DNA of 64,000 nt, taken from the NCBI RefSeq assembly GCF_030247195.1, contig NC_080671.1, forward strand, positions 202,782,897-202,846,896, written 5' to 3'. This document shows, one piece after another, positions 1 to 11,641 of this stretch. The notes below the pieces were generated by a model. It did no database searches. It saw nothing but the letters and a program-made list of their open reading frames with translations, and was not told where the DNA came from. Source of the stretch: Topomyia yanbarensis. Taxonomy: Eukaryota; Arthropoda; Insecta; Diptera; Culicidae. Numbering within the stretch: the first letter of the stretch is position 1; each line of letters starts with the position of its first letter. A program made the position numbers and the translations under genes.

Positions 1-2145
1 GATTTCTTTATTTCAGAGAGCGTTAGCTCCATGTTAAAGCTATAAATATCTCTGTAGTATTTTTTAAACCAATATGATCATCTAACAGCAAGTATTGCCT
101 CAAGCGACCGGAGTTCATGAAGATTCGAAAACGTTCATCCCTAAGAAGTTGCATTAATAGCAATTAAGCAGGCAGAAATTTCACGTTTTGGATACCGGTG
201 AGATGGTTTCAAAAAATTTCTTTGCGTTTTCCTTTTTAATAACACTACTATACGTATATGCAGAATTATTTAATACCCAGCTCACATTTTTTCGCCTTTT
301 GATATCTCCGTCATCTATCAAAACTGTTTCGGTTCCGAGCGTTTTCCGTAAGTAGATGATAGGACTATTATGAAATAAAAACGCTTGTAAGGACGTGGCC
401 AGGTGTGTGGAATTGAGCGGGTCTACGTCATTGTAGATCGCACAGTGGCGTAACTATATCAAATCCATTGTCAAAATTATTTCACATGTTTTTAAGCTTT
501 TTTATACGATAACAAGTGATGAAAAATGGTTTTTCATAGTTTTAGACTATTTGTGACCAAAATATGAAAATATTAAACATCCTTGCAGTGTGCTGCAAAG
601 CCGAAAATAAACGAATTCCACGAGCATTATTATTTTTCAATGTAAACGTGGCTTTATAGTAATCTACCAGTTTGAGGAAACCTCGCATTGCGATTTAGTC
701 TGTTTCAACTGTTTTCATGAATTAAAACATTTTGTTTCAAGTTCATATGTTTATTTTGCTTTTCTGGTTTTCTTATATTAGAAAAAAATATTCAAGTTTT
801 TGTTAATTCGGTAATAGAAATCTATTCAAGTGATTATCGTATTCAATCTGAATTATTCACGTTAACACTTGCAATCCGGAGACAAGGAACTGGATTGAGA
901 AGATTTCATAATTTGTTTGATGCTTCGCTTACGTTTCCAATGCAGCTAGTGTACGTTACGTTTCATATAGCAAGGTTAGTGGAAGTTATATTATGGCTAT
1001 CGTGGTCATAATAGCTCTATTTGGTTAATGGACGCAATCTAACAAAAAATAATATAAGGGACTCAATCAAATCGTTCTTGCCATATAAGCTTGAGCTTGA
1101 GCTTGTGCGACCATCCCTGGCCGCTACTCTGTTATCGATCTGGACTAGCTGAAGTTGCACAGGGAATAAGTAGATAATTGGGAGTAGCGAAACATCTTTC
1201 AATGTGCAACTCCTGGTAATCCTAAATTGTTTACTGATCAATACCGGCGCACGCCAGGCCCTAACGTAGATCGCGAGAGGAAAGTGAAGAAATGTTTAGT
1301 CCGATAATTGCTTTTGCTAAAGGCCGCACTCCTGCGCACTCCACAAGTATCCCGGAAGAAGGATATTTGTTAGTAAGTTTAGAAATTGGATACTACTTCA
1401 TTTTTACCGATGCTAGAGAGGTGACTTCACTTCTGGACTGGATATCGATTCATCAACTCATGGACAACATTTTCAAACAGCTGTAAAAAAACCGAATGGG
1501 ATTAATTGGAAATGTTTTCTTCGTGGAACAGTGAGAGGACACTCCAAATATTCTCCTCTTAACAGATTTACCCGACATTGCGCGACAAGGTACTTTTTTA
1601 CTAACGAATATGCGGAAAATTGAAAAAAGTAAGCACTTTTATAAAACCTCCCCAAAAATGACAAAGAAAAGCTAAAATTGGAGTTTGCTATATGAAAAGC
1701 ACGATTTTGATTTATATATTGACGTTGGGTAATAAGTTTTTGAGCAATCTGAAAAAGCTTTCAAGCTAATAAAATGTGTAAAATATAACTGATTTCAAAT
1801 AATTGCATTCAAAAATTATCAAACGAAAACGCTTTTCTTTTAAAGAGAAACTTTAGATTATCTTTCGAAGAACAATTTAAGCTGAAAATATTGACAAATA
1901 AACAAAAACAATTTTTTTTTTTCTATTTTGGCCAGGATTTGAAGTTAGTTACGCCTCTGTGGATTGTGGCGAAGTGTAATATGGCAATGGATATGCTCAA
2001 TTCTGCAACTCCATCTACGATTTGTGCAGGTATTCGTGCTATGCTATGCTAATATGTGGGCTTTTAGTTTATTAAATGCTACGCACTCATAGTTCTTTCT
2101 GCCAATAAACCACATTTTTTAAACTTAGATGCACATACATTTCTC
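1..2145. other. AT-rich DNA without a recognisable gene
   Basis: No open frame here resembles a protein I know. Most of it is AT-rich with short stop-interrupted frames. Positions 1088-1480 are less AT-rich and begin with three copies of an agcttg hexamer (1088-1105); this block looks like part of a dispersed repeat, but it has no second copy in the window and I cannot name it. I see no tRNA or hairpin. Confidence 0.5.
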
Positions 2146-2289
2146 GACACTCAAAATGAAAAACAAAGGAACTGCGACAGTCAAGCTAACGCAAACGTGC
2201 CCTATCAAATAATCGAACTAAATAAAAAGAACATCTGTACATATTGTCTTATAACAAATGTTCTAAAAAATAGTGTAAAATGAAGCCAT
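2146..2289 (+). repeat. 144-bp direct repeat, left copy
   Basis: It matches 4957-5100 over 144 bp with a single difference (g at 2282, a at 5093). The first part, up to about 2225, resembles the 3' tail of the I-type retrotransposons in this window: it carries the phrase caagctaacgcaaacgtgcc, followed by an AT-rich end like those near 17.1 kb and 47.9 kb. The rest looks like unique flanking DNA. The two copies bracket the LOA-type element, so this may be an unusually long target-site duplication. Confidence 0.85.
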
Positions 2290-2697
2290 CAGGAATCAGT
2301 AGCGTCTGGCTCAAATGGCACGTTCCCCATGTTGATCGAAGATTTGTGCCTTGCCAAGAATCGTCTTTTCATCATTTTCCTGATGGGAAGGATTGGGGAA
2401 GTGGTAAGGTTAGGGGTAAGGAAAACAACGACACAGAACAATTAAAACAGAGCATTCTGCACCCCCGGAGTGATGCTGAACGATCTGCAGGTGCTACAAC
2501 AGCAGGAATAAAACTTCCAACCCCCGGAGGGATTTAGAACCTCTACTCAAACAGTGAGCGGATATATCAACACCCCCGAGGGGATATTGAGATAACAGAA
2601 CGACAACACCCCCGAAGAGATATTGTCATTCAAATACGGCTAAAAAACTATAGCTCTTTACCACACTGGGTTAGGAACAAAAGCATATCCTTAAATT

Positions 2698-3837
2698 TCA
2701 GCTCTCTGTACATAGTTCATCTTTGTATGGAGAACCAAAAATCCGGATGCGCAATTGCAATAATACAGGGCAATTGCATTTCAAATGATATGATGTTCCG
2801 TAATCGGATTCACAAAGATCACATGAATAATACTCAGCGCACTGAATAGTAGCCATGTGATAATTGAGTTCGCAATGTCCAGTCAGTGCCCTGACCAGAA
2901 TACTGCAGTTGTGCTTGGAAAAATGCAACACATTTTTTGACATTTTCGGACTCACATCCGGCAGAAAAGCCTTTGTTTGAACGCAAGTTTGCAAGCTACG
3001 CCAATGGTTGGCATGTTCGAATGCAGCCCAAGAGCAAATCTTGTGCTTTATCCAACTTATTCACAGTGGTAGAACTGGTTCTGGACCAACGAAATCAGTC
3101 GCAGCGCCAGCTCTAGCCAATTCGTTCGCCCATTCATTTCCAGTAATACCGGAATGACCGGGTACCCTTAGAAGGTAGATAGCATTTGAAATGCTAAGTT
3201 CTTCGATTTGAGTTCGACATGCGATTACTAATTTCGATCTCGAATCTGCCGAACTAAGTGCTTTCAGGGCAGCCTGACTGTCAGAGCAAAAATAGATTCT
3301 TTTACCGCAAATTCCCTGTTGAAGTGCGGATTGTACGCCACACAGAATCGCAAAGATTGCTGCTTGGAATACGGTACAGTATCTATCAAGCGAAAGAGAT
3401 TGGTTTAATCTCATCTCATGACAATACACACCAGCACCGGCTCGGCCCTCCAACAAAGAACCGTCCGTATAACGAACTACGTATTCTTCAAGTTGTCGCT
3501 CCATCCAGACAGACAGCCATTCCTCACGAAGAGGAATTCTCACATTGAAAGTTTTAGAAGGAAAACTACATGTGAGTGTAAGGTCACTGGGAGCAAGTGT
3601 GTATTCATCCCAAGTAACCATTTGGGGCCACAGTCTTGTGTGGCTAGTTACACGATCTATTGGGTTACTGTTCCAGAGCCCAGTAACCCTAAAACGGTAT
3701 GCACAAGAAAGTACTTCTTGTTTCAGAAACACATGTAGTGGTTTTATGTTCAAGAGTGCCTCGAGAGCAGCAGTAGGTGTTGTCGAGAACGCACCAGTCA
3801 TCGCCATCAAGACCATTCTCTGAAGATGGTTTAACTT
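2698..3837 (-). pseudogene. LOA-type RNase H and C-terminal Cys/His region
   Basis: From 3816 the minus strand reads a 251-residue frame. It contains the post-RT linker (MAMTGAFSTTPTAALEALL), then an RNase H fold with VRYTDGSLLEGRAGAGVY (first catalytic Asp), a glutamine-substituted position near TVFQAAIFAI where a Glu is usual, FCSDSQAALKAL (second Asp) and RVPGHSGITGNEWANELAR. The frame ends at 3061. A second frame, 2994-2698, carries the C-terminal Cys/His motif (SCDLCE then HLKCNCP) expected at the end of such ORFs. It is non-functional because of the frame breaks and probably the Glu to Gln change. Confidence 0.85.
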
Positions 3838-3840
3838 TGA

Positions 3841-4790
3841 TTAGATTGTCATGACTTCTCCCTTCTGCCACCAAACAAGGCACCCGTATGCCAGTATTGG
3901 TCTAACAATTGTTGTGTGGATCCACTGAATGGGTTTGAGTCCCCAAGATTTGCCGAAAGCCCGTCTACATTGGCCAAAGGCCATGCAAGCTTTCTTGATC
4001 CTGAAATCGATGTGAGCTGTCCAAATAAATTTTGAGTCGAGAATTACCCCAACGTACTTAAATTGATCTTCGACAATAATTTCAGAGTCAAAAAAACTGC
4101 AATGGACGAGCTCCGGTTGTAATCCTTCGTTGCGTGAAAAGCACCATTGAGGTTTTATTTGGATTAACTGATGGTCCAACATGAAGACACCACCGCTCAA
4201 CAACACATCAGGCTTGTTGCATCAAATCAAAAAGTGTGCCAATGCAAATACCATACGTCGGAAACCCAAGCTCATTTAGTTTTCTCAACAAGCTATCGGC
4301 GACAAGGTTCCATAGAAGTGGTGACAGCACACCACCTTGAGGACATCCGCAGACACTCAGTTTCCTCATCTCTACTTGTCTTACCGATGAGCACAGATGT
4401 CGGTTGCTAAGCATTGCGTGTATCCAGTTCGTGATATATGAAGGTACTCCATGATCTCGTGCTGCTTCCAAAATGGATTCGAAAGACACGTTGTCAAAAG
4501 CACCTTCAATATCGAGAAAAACTCCTAAACTTGATTGCTTTTGTGAAAAAGCTTTTTCAATGTTGTAGACAACATTGTGTAACAGGATGGTAGTAGACTT
4601 CCCCCGCTGATATGCATGTTGCATTGCATGCAGCGGGTGCTCGCCCAAGCTACCATCCCGAATGTAGTGGTCGATTAAACGTTCCACTTATTTGAGAAGG
4701 AAGGTCAGACTGATCGGTCTAAAGCTCTTTGCCTCCTCATAAGTGACTTGGCCACCTTTGGGAATGAATTTGACAGTTATTTCCATAACT
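3841..4790 (-). pseudogene. LOA-type reverse transcriptase fragment
   Basis: The fragment begins near 4780 with the conserved RT block around KFIPKGG and RPISLT, hits a stop at about 4688, then reads on through ERLID, FLDIEGAFDNVSF (the first catalytic aspartate region) and the GCPQGGVLSPLLWNLV block. Just after FPTYG the expected FADD catalytic box is absent: the frame goes directly into a downstream segment and stops at 4208. A second frame from 4206 carries the thumb region (DQFKYVGVILDSKFIWTAHI, RRAFGKSWGL, ILAYGCLVWWQKGEV). The loss of the FADD box plus stops makes it non-functional. It is continuous with the RNase H fragment downstream on the same strand. Confidence 0.85.
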
Positions 4791-4956
4791 GACATACTTC
4801 AACCCGCCGGATGCCACGCGGCCTCTAGGCTGGTTTTGTCCGGAGAAAGATAATAGAGTTATCAACCTCCTAGTGGACCACAGCCAGTTACATTTCTCGT
4901 GGGAAAAGGCTTTAAATGTGTGTCACTTTCACGTTGCCACCCAGTGCTTTGTTTAA
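4791..4956. other. Unassigned segment between LOA element and right repeat copy
   Basis: This 166-bp, less AT-rich segment shows no conserved protein motif in any frame. It is either the very 5' remnant of the minus-strand LOA element or 3' untranslated DNA of an I-type element on the plus strand leading into the repeat at 4957. The choice decides whether the 144-bp repeat is a true target-site duplication. Confidence 0.4.
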
Positions 4957-5100
4957 GACACTCAAAATGAAAAACAAAGGAACTGCGACAGTCAAGCTAA
5001 CGCAAACGTGCCCTATCAAATAATCGAACTAAATAAAAAGAACATCTGTACATATTGTCTTATAACAAATGTTCTAAAAAATAGTGTAAAATAAAGCCAT
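4957..5100 (+). repeat. 144-bp direct repeat, right copy
   Basis: This is the partner of 2146-2289, with one mismatch. It contains the I-type retrotransposon 3' tail motif followed by about 60 bp of AT-rich flank. The copies share no sequence beyond their ends: c versus a just before, c versus a just after. Confidence 0.85.
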
Positions 5101-7124
5101 AAGTCATAAGACAACTAACGAGCCAGGCATTAAGATCCAATTTGACGAATTCGAATTTAACGGGATTGCAATGCTGTTTAAATTGTCACGTAAATTTTCA
5201 AGTGTTATCATGGTATCACGAAAAAATATATAAATTATATAAAGAATTCCATATATTTGTTTGGCCTATTGTAATGATCATCATGAAAATCGCAAAAGTA
5301 TGAGATAAGATACGAACAGTTCATGTTTGGTAACAAAAGCCGTTATCAATCGGTTCCGTGAACGACAAAAGGCCACCTTCGCCCACACTTAAGTCTATAT
5401 TGCTTTTATCAAGTCTTTCATCAATCGGACGGCAGTGCTTTGAATCGTTCTGATAAGAAACTCGAGCACGAAATCACGTTTACTGAACAAATACATACGA
5501 CGGTTCCACTTGAAAAAAAATCTACCAACCCCAACAGCTCACTAATGTCACTTCAGCAAAGTGAAATTAAGAAACGCGTGACGTTGTGCCTGGTATTATC
5601 CTTCTTGTAAGTATATACAAACATTTAATTTATGCCAAACCACAATCTGATGCTTGAGATCCTGTTGAAGAGGTAGAAGATGAAGCTCGAAAATGCCACC
5701 GGATCCAGCTTGGGCTGATATCCAAAAGTCATTAAATGACATCGTAAAATATTTGCTATGCTCTGCTGGAAACACATTCGTATGCTTTTCGAAGCGTGAC
5801 ATTTGCTCCTGTGGTTTCCCTTACATAAATCTGGACTGAAGAAATCATCAAAATAGAGTACATATATAGCTGAACCTTGGTTTGGCGGTAATGAGACAAA
5901 AGAGACAAAACGTCGTAAGCTCGAGATACCATCAAAACCAATTTTTACTTTAGTAATACACTTGCACTAATGCTGAAATTAATGCGAAGGTTTGCTAAAA
6001 TGTGACTAGGAAGTTGAAATGGAAAGTCAAGTTACATGGTGGGATGTAATACCAATGGCTTGCCTTTACAACATCACTTGCCACGATGATGCCTTATCCA
6101 ACACAAAACAGGAGACGACTGAAGGCTGTCGTATTCACATGCTACGTTTCAAATCACATACATACATTCCTGTATCACGGTGGGAAGGAAGAAATAGCAT
6201 AATAAAATAAGCTGGCAGGATGCTACCTCCGTTTTCCTCAGTTCTGTCATCGTTATTTTTACAAGCTTGTTCAAGTGAAGCCAGAACACATCGTTGAGCT
6301 ATGTACATTTGAAAGTCTACGCCAATATGGTGCCCTGGGCATTAAGAACGCTTTGTAAGGTGAGTGCTATCTGGTTGCAAATTGCATGTTTTGGAGTAGT
6401 GAATTTAATTTAAAAGACAAAGACTTCTTGGTAAAAACATTTTGGCATGTAATTTCTCAGTTTCATTTATTTACCTATTTCAAAACATTCGAGAACTGAT
6501 TGGAACAAGATGAATCACGAACGACTTGATGTGCTTGGTATGTCGGTTAGCTGAATGTATATGTTTGTCGTTTTAGCTGAGGAGATAAAGACTAGACAAA
6601 TTACTCTCAGATCAACGCAAAACGGTTCAGATTTCCTTAATGATCCTTTGCAGAGAAAATGGTTTCGTGCTAGCTATTTAACAGTGCATCTTACAGCATG
6701 AGCAAATGCATACATATGCTGGACTATTTATGCCAAAATCGAACCGAGTCATATCAAAAAGATAGAAATAGTTCGAAGGCCTGTGAGTGGGAGAATGGCA
6801 CTGAGGGGCAGTCAATCGTATTGATTACCCGCGATACCCATGTACCGTTACTGTTCTGTATCCAGAGCTGCACTGCAACATATGGTAAAGCTTTAGCACT
6901 GGAGTCGCCAAGGATGCTAAGTTTGAATCCCAATCAGTAGAGCGGAAACGTTTTGTGTAGTTCTGTAGAACGAATCGTTAGCAAGCAAAGTCTCGTGGAA
7001 ATACATTTCACATTTAAAGATTTCATATGGGACCGTAGCATTCCGACCGTTTTTCTGCAGACATAGGTCCAATTCATACAAACTTTACCAGCAGTCTTTG
7101 ATGGTATTAAACTTTCCATTTGAT
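5101..7124. other. Intergenic DNA, no gene recognised
   Basis: Frames of 60-80 residues occur on both strands (for example minus 5941-5596 and plus 6698-6940), but none shows a known domain, signal peptide or convincing codon pattern. I treat them as chance frames. Confidence 0.5.
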
Positions 7125-7138
7125 AATAAGTCTATGAA
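7125..7138 (+). repeat. SINE target-site duplication, left (right copy 7309-7322)
   Basis: The 14-bp sequence aataagtctatgaa is present identically on both sides of the SINE. It is typical in length for target-primed insertion. Confidence 0.93.
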
Positions 7139-7308
7139 GGGGGTGGGCGTAGCGTAGTTGGTAAATCGATTGCCTTGTACGCAGCGCACCTGGGTTCGAG
7201 TCCCGTCCCGCACATAGGGTTAGAAATTTATCATAAGAGATTTTTCTAACCCGAAGAGACGAATGACCTTTAGGTTAAAACCTCTATAATCGAAATAAAA
7301 TTTAAAAA
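7139..7308 (+). mobile_element. tRNA-derived SINE
   Basis: A pol III A box (tagcgtagttgg, 7150-7161) and a perfect B box (ggttcgagtcc, 7193-7203) sit 5' in a tRNA-like head. A unique body follows with a short fold-back (gggttagaaa at 7217 pairing with ttttctaaccc near 7240-7251) and an A-rich tail. The insertion is flanked by a perfect 14-bp duplication, aataagtctatgaa, at 7125-7138 and 7309-7322. This is a complete SINE mobilised by LINE machinery. The body resembles common Aedes tRNA-related SINEs as I remember them; I do not assert a family name. Confidence 0.93.
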
Positions 7309-7322
7309 AATAAGTCTATGAA

Positions 7323-9067
7323 AATCGAATTAGCCTTTTCCGACAAACCGAACTTTAATTCTGGATTATTCCCAAAATCTGGGGCTTACGACACTGGGTA
7401 GGCACTGTATTCGAAGTTACTTTGATTGTAACGAAGGTACTATCAGCACTTACTGTAGGGAGAGCCGGAAATCTATCAAAAAACATCAACTGGAGAGTAT
7501 ATGAGGAGTATACCCACAACGATCATCAAACGATCCGGTACAGCGTCGGGAACATGACACAGATAAACGAGTGGAGTTGTACACCTACGACATGCATCGA
7601 TACGTAAGTATGGATGCACGAAGCATTACACGTTGATTGTTCAAAAACAATTCATAAAAAGCCGCATAAAATAGATATCAATGTGTAACGAAACATCGCT
7701 TCTGGCAACTGTTTTAAAAATCATTATTTTACATCAAAACTCTTGGCCCCCTCCCAAATTCTTAGATTCCCACATAGTTCTGCTATGCTATTCGAAGTCT
7801 TAGATTCCCACATAGTTTTGCTAAACATCATTCGAGGAAATGACCAAAAGCCAAATAAGCTAGACTGCCGCGCGATATAGAGATGGTTTGTACCTAGTTG
7901 GCTTGCAAGTTTTCAACTCGAATTAAAGTCTCCATTCCTATACCTAAGCATTTTATCTGTACGGAGGCAACTGTTACCAATGTACAGGATGGTTTTGTTA
8001 CCTTTTGAAAGAAAAGTTTTTGCCATGAGCCATGGCGACATGCTTCTCTCCGCTTTCACAAGGTTTCTTTGAACGCAGGATAGAAGCACAGATACTATCA
8101 CCAGTTCTGCGTTAGGATGAAATACTGATTGCATCGCTTGGGAAGCAAATCCAGACGAGGAAAAGTAATGGGATTGTCATTGATTTTGTCTTCAACGTCT
8201 TCCCATGTATAGTTTGGTGTTCCTAATTCGATTTTACTCCAGCATGCTACACCCATAACTTCTTTAGCTATTAGGAGTTAAATAATGCAATCAATGATCC
8301 AATTTTCTTCCCCAAATTTAATCACGAAAAAATGCCCATCAAAGCGTGAGAGCACCAAACTACAGACTAACTAACCCAACAAGGGGAGTGAAACGGGAGC
8401 AAATGTGAAGATCGTTATATTTTTAGTAAACACCGCTAAACACTTCAGTCGGGCCTCGTAAATATCTAAATACATGCGCTTCCTACATTCCACATGCAGC
8501 AGTTAAAGAGCATCACGGCGATGATGAATCTATAGCAACCGGGATGACGGTGTCGATGTACAATACGGTGTTTACTTGTCGGCAAGTGCTGTACTTGTCG
8601 GAAATTGTTTGTTTACCTAAATCCCATAATAATCAAACATTTCACTCGTCGATTGCCCATATCCCGTGGCTAATGTGGTAGTTGGTAATTAAAATGTCTT
8701 ATGTTTGAAGAATTGATCCCCATGAAGAGAAGAAGATAAGAGTGTTCAATTCCAATGAATGGAGGTGGTTTATTCCAAATCCATAAAGTGCTCCCTTAAT
8801 TTTTCAAAATTACGGTTGCGGAATAAGCTATTTGATAGCGCTTGTTTTTTGAGAACAAATGGACTATTCTAGAACATTGCGACCCGTTTTTGAAGTTAGA
8901 AAAAATACATGTTCAGTTAAAACCAAAATAAATTACCGATTACGAACGAAATCACGCGGGATTACAGTAGTTTCTCGGAATCGATGAAAAACACACCAAA
9001 GAAGCTAAAAATCCATCTAACTAAACTAACCATCAGCTAGCGTGTATCGATTGCAAAACCAAACTAA
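7323..9067. other. Intergenic DNA with a 38-bp tandem duplication
   Basis: No gene is recognised. At 7760-7835 a 38-bp unit beginning tcttagattcccacatag occurs twice in tandem with a few changes. The minus-strand frame 8134-7913 (73 residues) has no recognisable domain. Confidence 0.55.
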
Positions 9068-9325
9068 TAAGGGAAGATGGGGTAAAACGTACCCCCTAAC
9101 GAAATATGATCATAACTCAACTATACAACATCTATTGGGAGAATTTGATTAATGATATCGTTTAGCCAACACTTTCCTCACAATCATAACACTTTGCAAA
9201 ATATTTAAAAACATGAAAAATATTCAATTTTCAAAACCATTAAAATCACGCTTTGGAAAATAAGCGGGGCAAAATGCACCTGTGCGGTGGTAAAATGCAC
9301 CACAACAACGGGGCAGAATGCTCAG
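9068..9325. repeat. Fragment of a repeat with recurring ggggyaaaatg motifs
   Basis: The motif gatggggtaaaacgtaccc opens the block, and ggggcaaaatgcacc, ggtaaaatgcaccac and ggggcagaatgctc recur at 9267-9325. Arrays of this type mark the ends of common mosquito MITEs. I could not find a matching opposite end within 1 kb, so I call it a fragment. Confidence 0.5.
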
Positions 9326-10539
9326 CGAACAAGCAAGTAGTTTTGTTTTCTGACGGAATTTCACAAAAGTGTGCCATTAAATAGCCCTGATTAAATTATT
9401 TGAACCAAAAATAGCCAACAACAAAATATTTTCACAAATAGCGCTTTTTAACAATTGCTGAATAATCGCAGATTAGACATTTAATCAGTGATTGTATGTA
9501 AAAGCTGAACAAGATACTGAACAAATTTCGATTACGTGTGGAAAAAACTCGTTATCAGCTCACTTAATCAGAACCAATGAAATGAATATTATGCGATACA
9601 CTGAACTGCGACTGAAGAAACACTATTGCAGCAAATTCTGAATAAATTCCTCGATTTCAACCGGTTAAAATTGAATAGCAGTCGCTTGAACATATTTAAA
9701 TATATTAAAAAATATTGCGCAAAGTTTTTTTCAACAGAAATTTTTCCTTGGGACGTAATGTCAGCCAATGTTTATAGTAGTTTCGATGACAAAATATCGT
9801 CTTCAAAGAATTACATACCTTTTGCGAGAAGAAATTTAAAACTGTTTGATTTTTTTAAAAGTCATCAGGAATAATTTTAATACACTAAAGTTATAGTTTT
9901 TTAATAGTACATTTTTCAGTAAAAAAAACAAGCATTAGTTTATAAAAATATATCGATAATTAACGGAGCTATGGCTCTTCCCCAAAGCCTCTTTTTCTAA
10001 AATCTGAGTTATTATTTGTGGTATTTATGTATGTCTTATGTATAGCTCATTAACACCATAATGTTGTATTCAGTCGTTGTTATGGAATGCCTGAATTTAA
10101 TATTCCGGAGTTATTTTCTTTTGCTCAGGTAATGTATGAGAAAAATTAATTATGAACAATTGAGGAAAAAGAAAAGGATCGGTATGTCGTATATGACTGT
10201 AGGAACAGTTCCAATCAACTGTTTCATGTATGACAGATCCATTATTTCACATCCCTTGTCAAAATCATTTGCAAAATCAATACCACATTAAGCAGTAACT
10301 AATTTGGCCTTTCCAACATAAGCCTGATCATCGCCTTGTGCTAGAGCATATATTATATAACAGTTGCTGACCCAAAACTGCGATGCACTATGTTTGGGAT
10401 ATATCTCTCTAATGCAAGGAAATAGTATTTGAGTAAAACTGTCGATAGCATTTCATAGATGACATTGGAGTTAGGTCAATCGATTATCGATTGTTTTATC
10501 ACCAACCACCATATATCAGCACTAAACCGGTGATATCAA
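9326..10539. other. AT-rich intergenic DNA
   Basis: An 82-residue frame at 9626-9874 is rich in Lys, Phe and Asn, as expected from AT-rich DNA, and has no recognisable domain. Nothing else is supported. Confidence 0.5.
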
Positions 10540-10635
10540 AAAAGCTTTTCATTGAAATAGGAATACAACATATTGAAATGTAGACAGAAAAGCTTTTCAT
10601 TGAAATAGGAATACAACATATTGAAATGTAGACAG
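10540..10635 (+). repeat. 48-bp perfect tandem duplication
   Basis: Units 10540-10587 and 10588-10635 read identically, each starting aaaagcttttcattgaa and ending gtagacag. The second unit runs directly into the left end of the candidate inverted-repeat element at 10631. Confidence 0.93.
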
Positions 10636-11466
10636 AAGTGGACCACGTGTTTATTTTTGGTCGTGAACTAGTTTAAAATAAAGATTTCGCGATGTTTTCG
10701 GTTTCAATAGTAAGACGACCGAAGAACGCAAAACGTTCTTTTCATGTTCTTCGACATTTTAGGGAGAAGTGGGCCATCCAACTTTTCTTGCCAAAAATGC
10801 ACATACATGAAATTAAATGTATTTCTGGGGCTTTTCGGGGTCGCTAATTACTAACCCATCCTCAGATTTACAAATTTGAAATATGCGGATTTAAAATGAA
10901 GGAAAAATTCTAAATTACGGATTCGAAACGGCAGACTACAATAAAGAAAAAAAAAAACTGCGATTCGTCAAAAGATAGATCTGGGGGCTTTCGAGATGGC
11001 TAGTTACAAAAAGAACAAAAAAACAAAAAGGGTATTGAGCCTATTTTCGCCCTGTTTCTATTATCAATCTACGCATTTGAAGCCGTGTGTTTCGACAGCG
11101 TCTGCCATCTTTGTTCAACGTAATGGTTCAAATGGTAGGGCGAGAATTGGGGCACTCGATTAAAGTTTGCGTCGCGTTCAAACACGAACATTTTAATGTT
11201 TTCAGGTCAGGTTTATTATTCGATTGGTTCTTTCAAATAAAGCAACAATGTTGATGCCTATTTATGCGCATTCCATTGATTTTAGACCGAGTAGTTTATG
11301 AACTAGTCCCGCACCTCCATAATAGGGCCAAAATATTGTCTTTACTCTAAACATAATAAATAAAACAAGAAAAAGGTTCGGAATAAGTCATCAAGTCATT
11401 CGCATAACTAATAGAAATACTTTACAGCGCAAAGAACGGCGTTACAAATAGTGGCCCACTTCTGTC
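10631..11466. mobile_element. Candidate MITE with gacagaagtgg ends
   Basis: The left end gacagaagtggaccac and the right end gtggcccacttctgtc are inverted over 16 bp with one mismatch. A further copy of the motif (gagaagtgggccatcc) lies inside at 10763. There is no ORF of note. Flanks show no clear duplication, so the boundaries and class are uncertain. Confidence 0.5.
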
Positions 11467-11641
11467 CACAAGTTTTGTTTTTTGCATATGGATTCTTCGT
11501 CAACTTAATGTAAATATTGAGCAGAAATCACTTTGTAGCTAGCATATTGCGTATTTATTTGATTTAAATACAGCATTGATACAAGCAAGCTGATAAACTT
11601 TTTCAAAAAAAAGCTGCACGAAATCCTGTACAATACAAAAG

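Larger units (their letters stand above)
2290..4790 (-). mobile_element. LOA-type non-LTR retrotransposon, 5' truncated and decayed
   Basis: Read on the minus strand, this stretch gives the late part of a reverse transcriptase, an RNase H domain and a cysteine/histidine C-terminus, in the order typical of LOA-clade LINEs, which carry their own RNase H. Endonuclease and ORF1 are missing, so it is 5' truncated, with the break near 4790. Positions 2290-2697 would be the 3' untranslated end; it contains four or five spaced cccccgga-like blocks (2459-2620). Several stops and frameshifts show that it is dead. The exact 5' break is uncertain: 4791-4956 could be more of this element or part of an I-type tail on the other strand. 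Confidence 0.85.

Noticed and set aside
7139..7215. Functional tRNA gene
   Set aside because: A and B boxes are present, but the sequence has a SINE body, an A-rich tail and target-site duplications.
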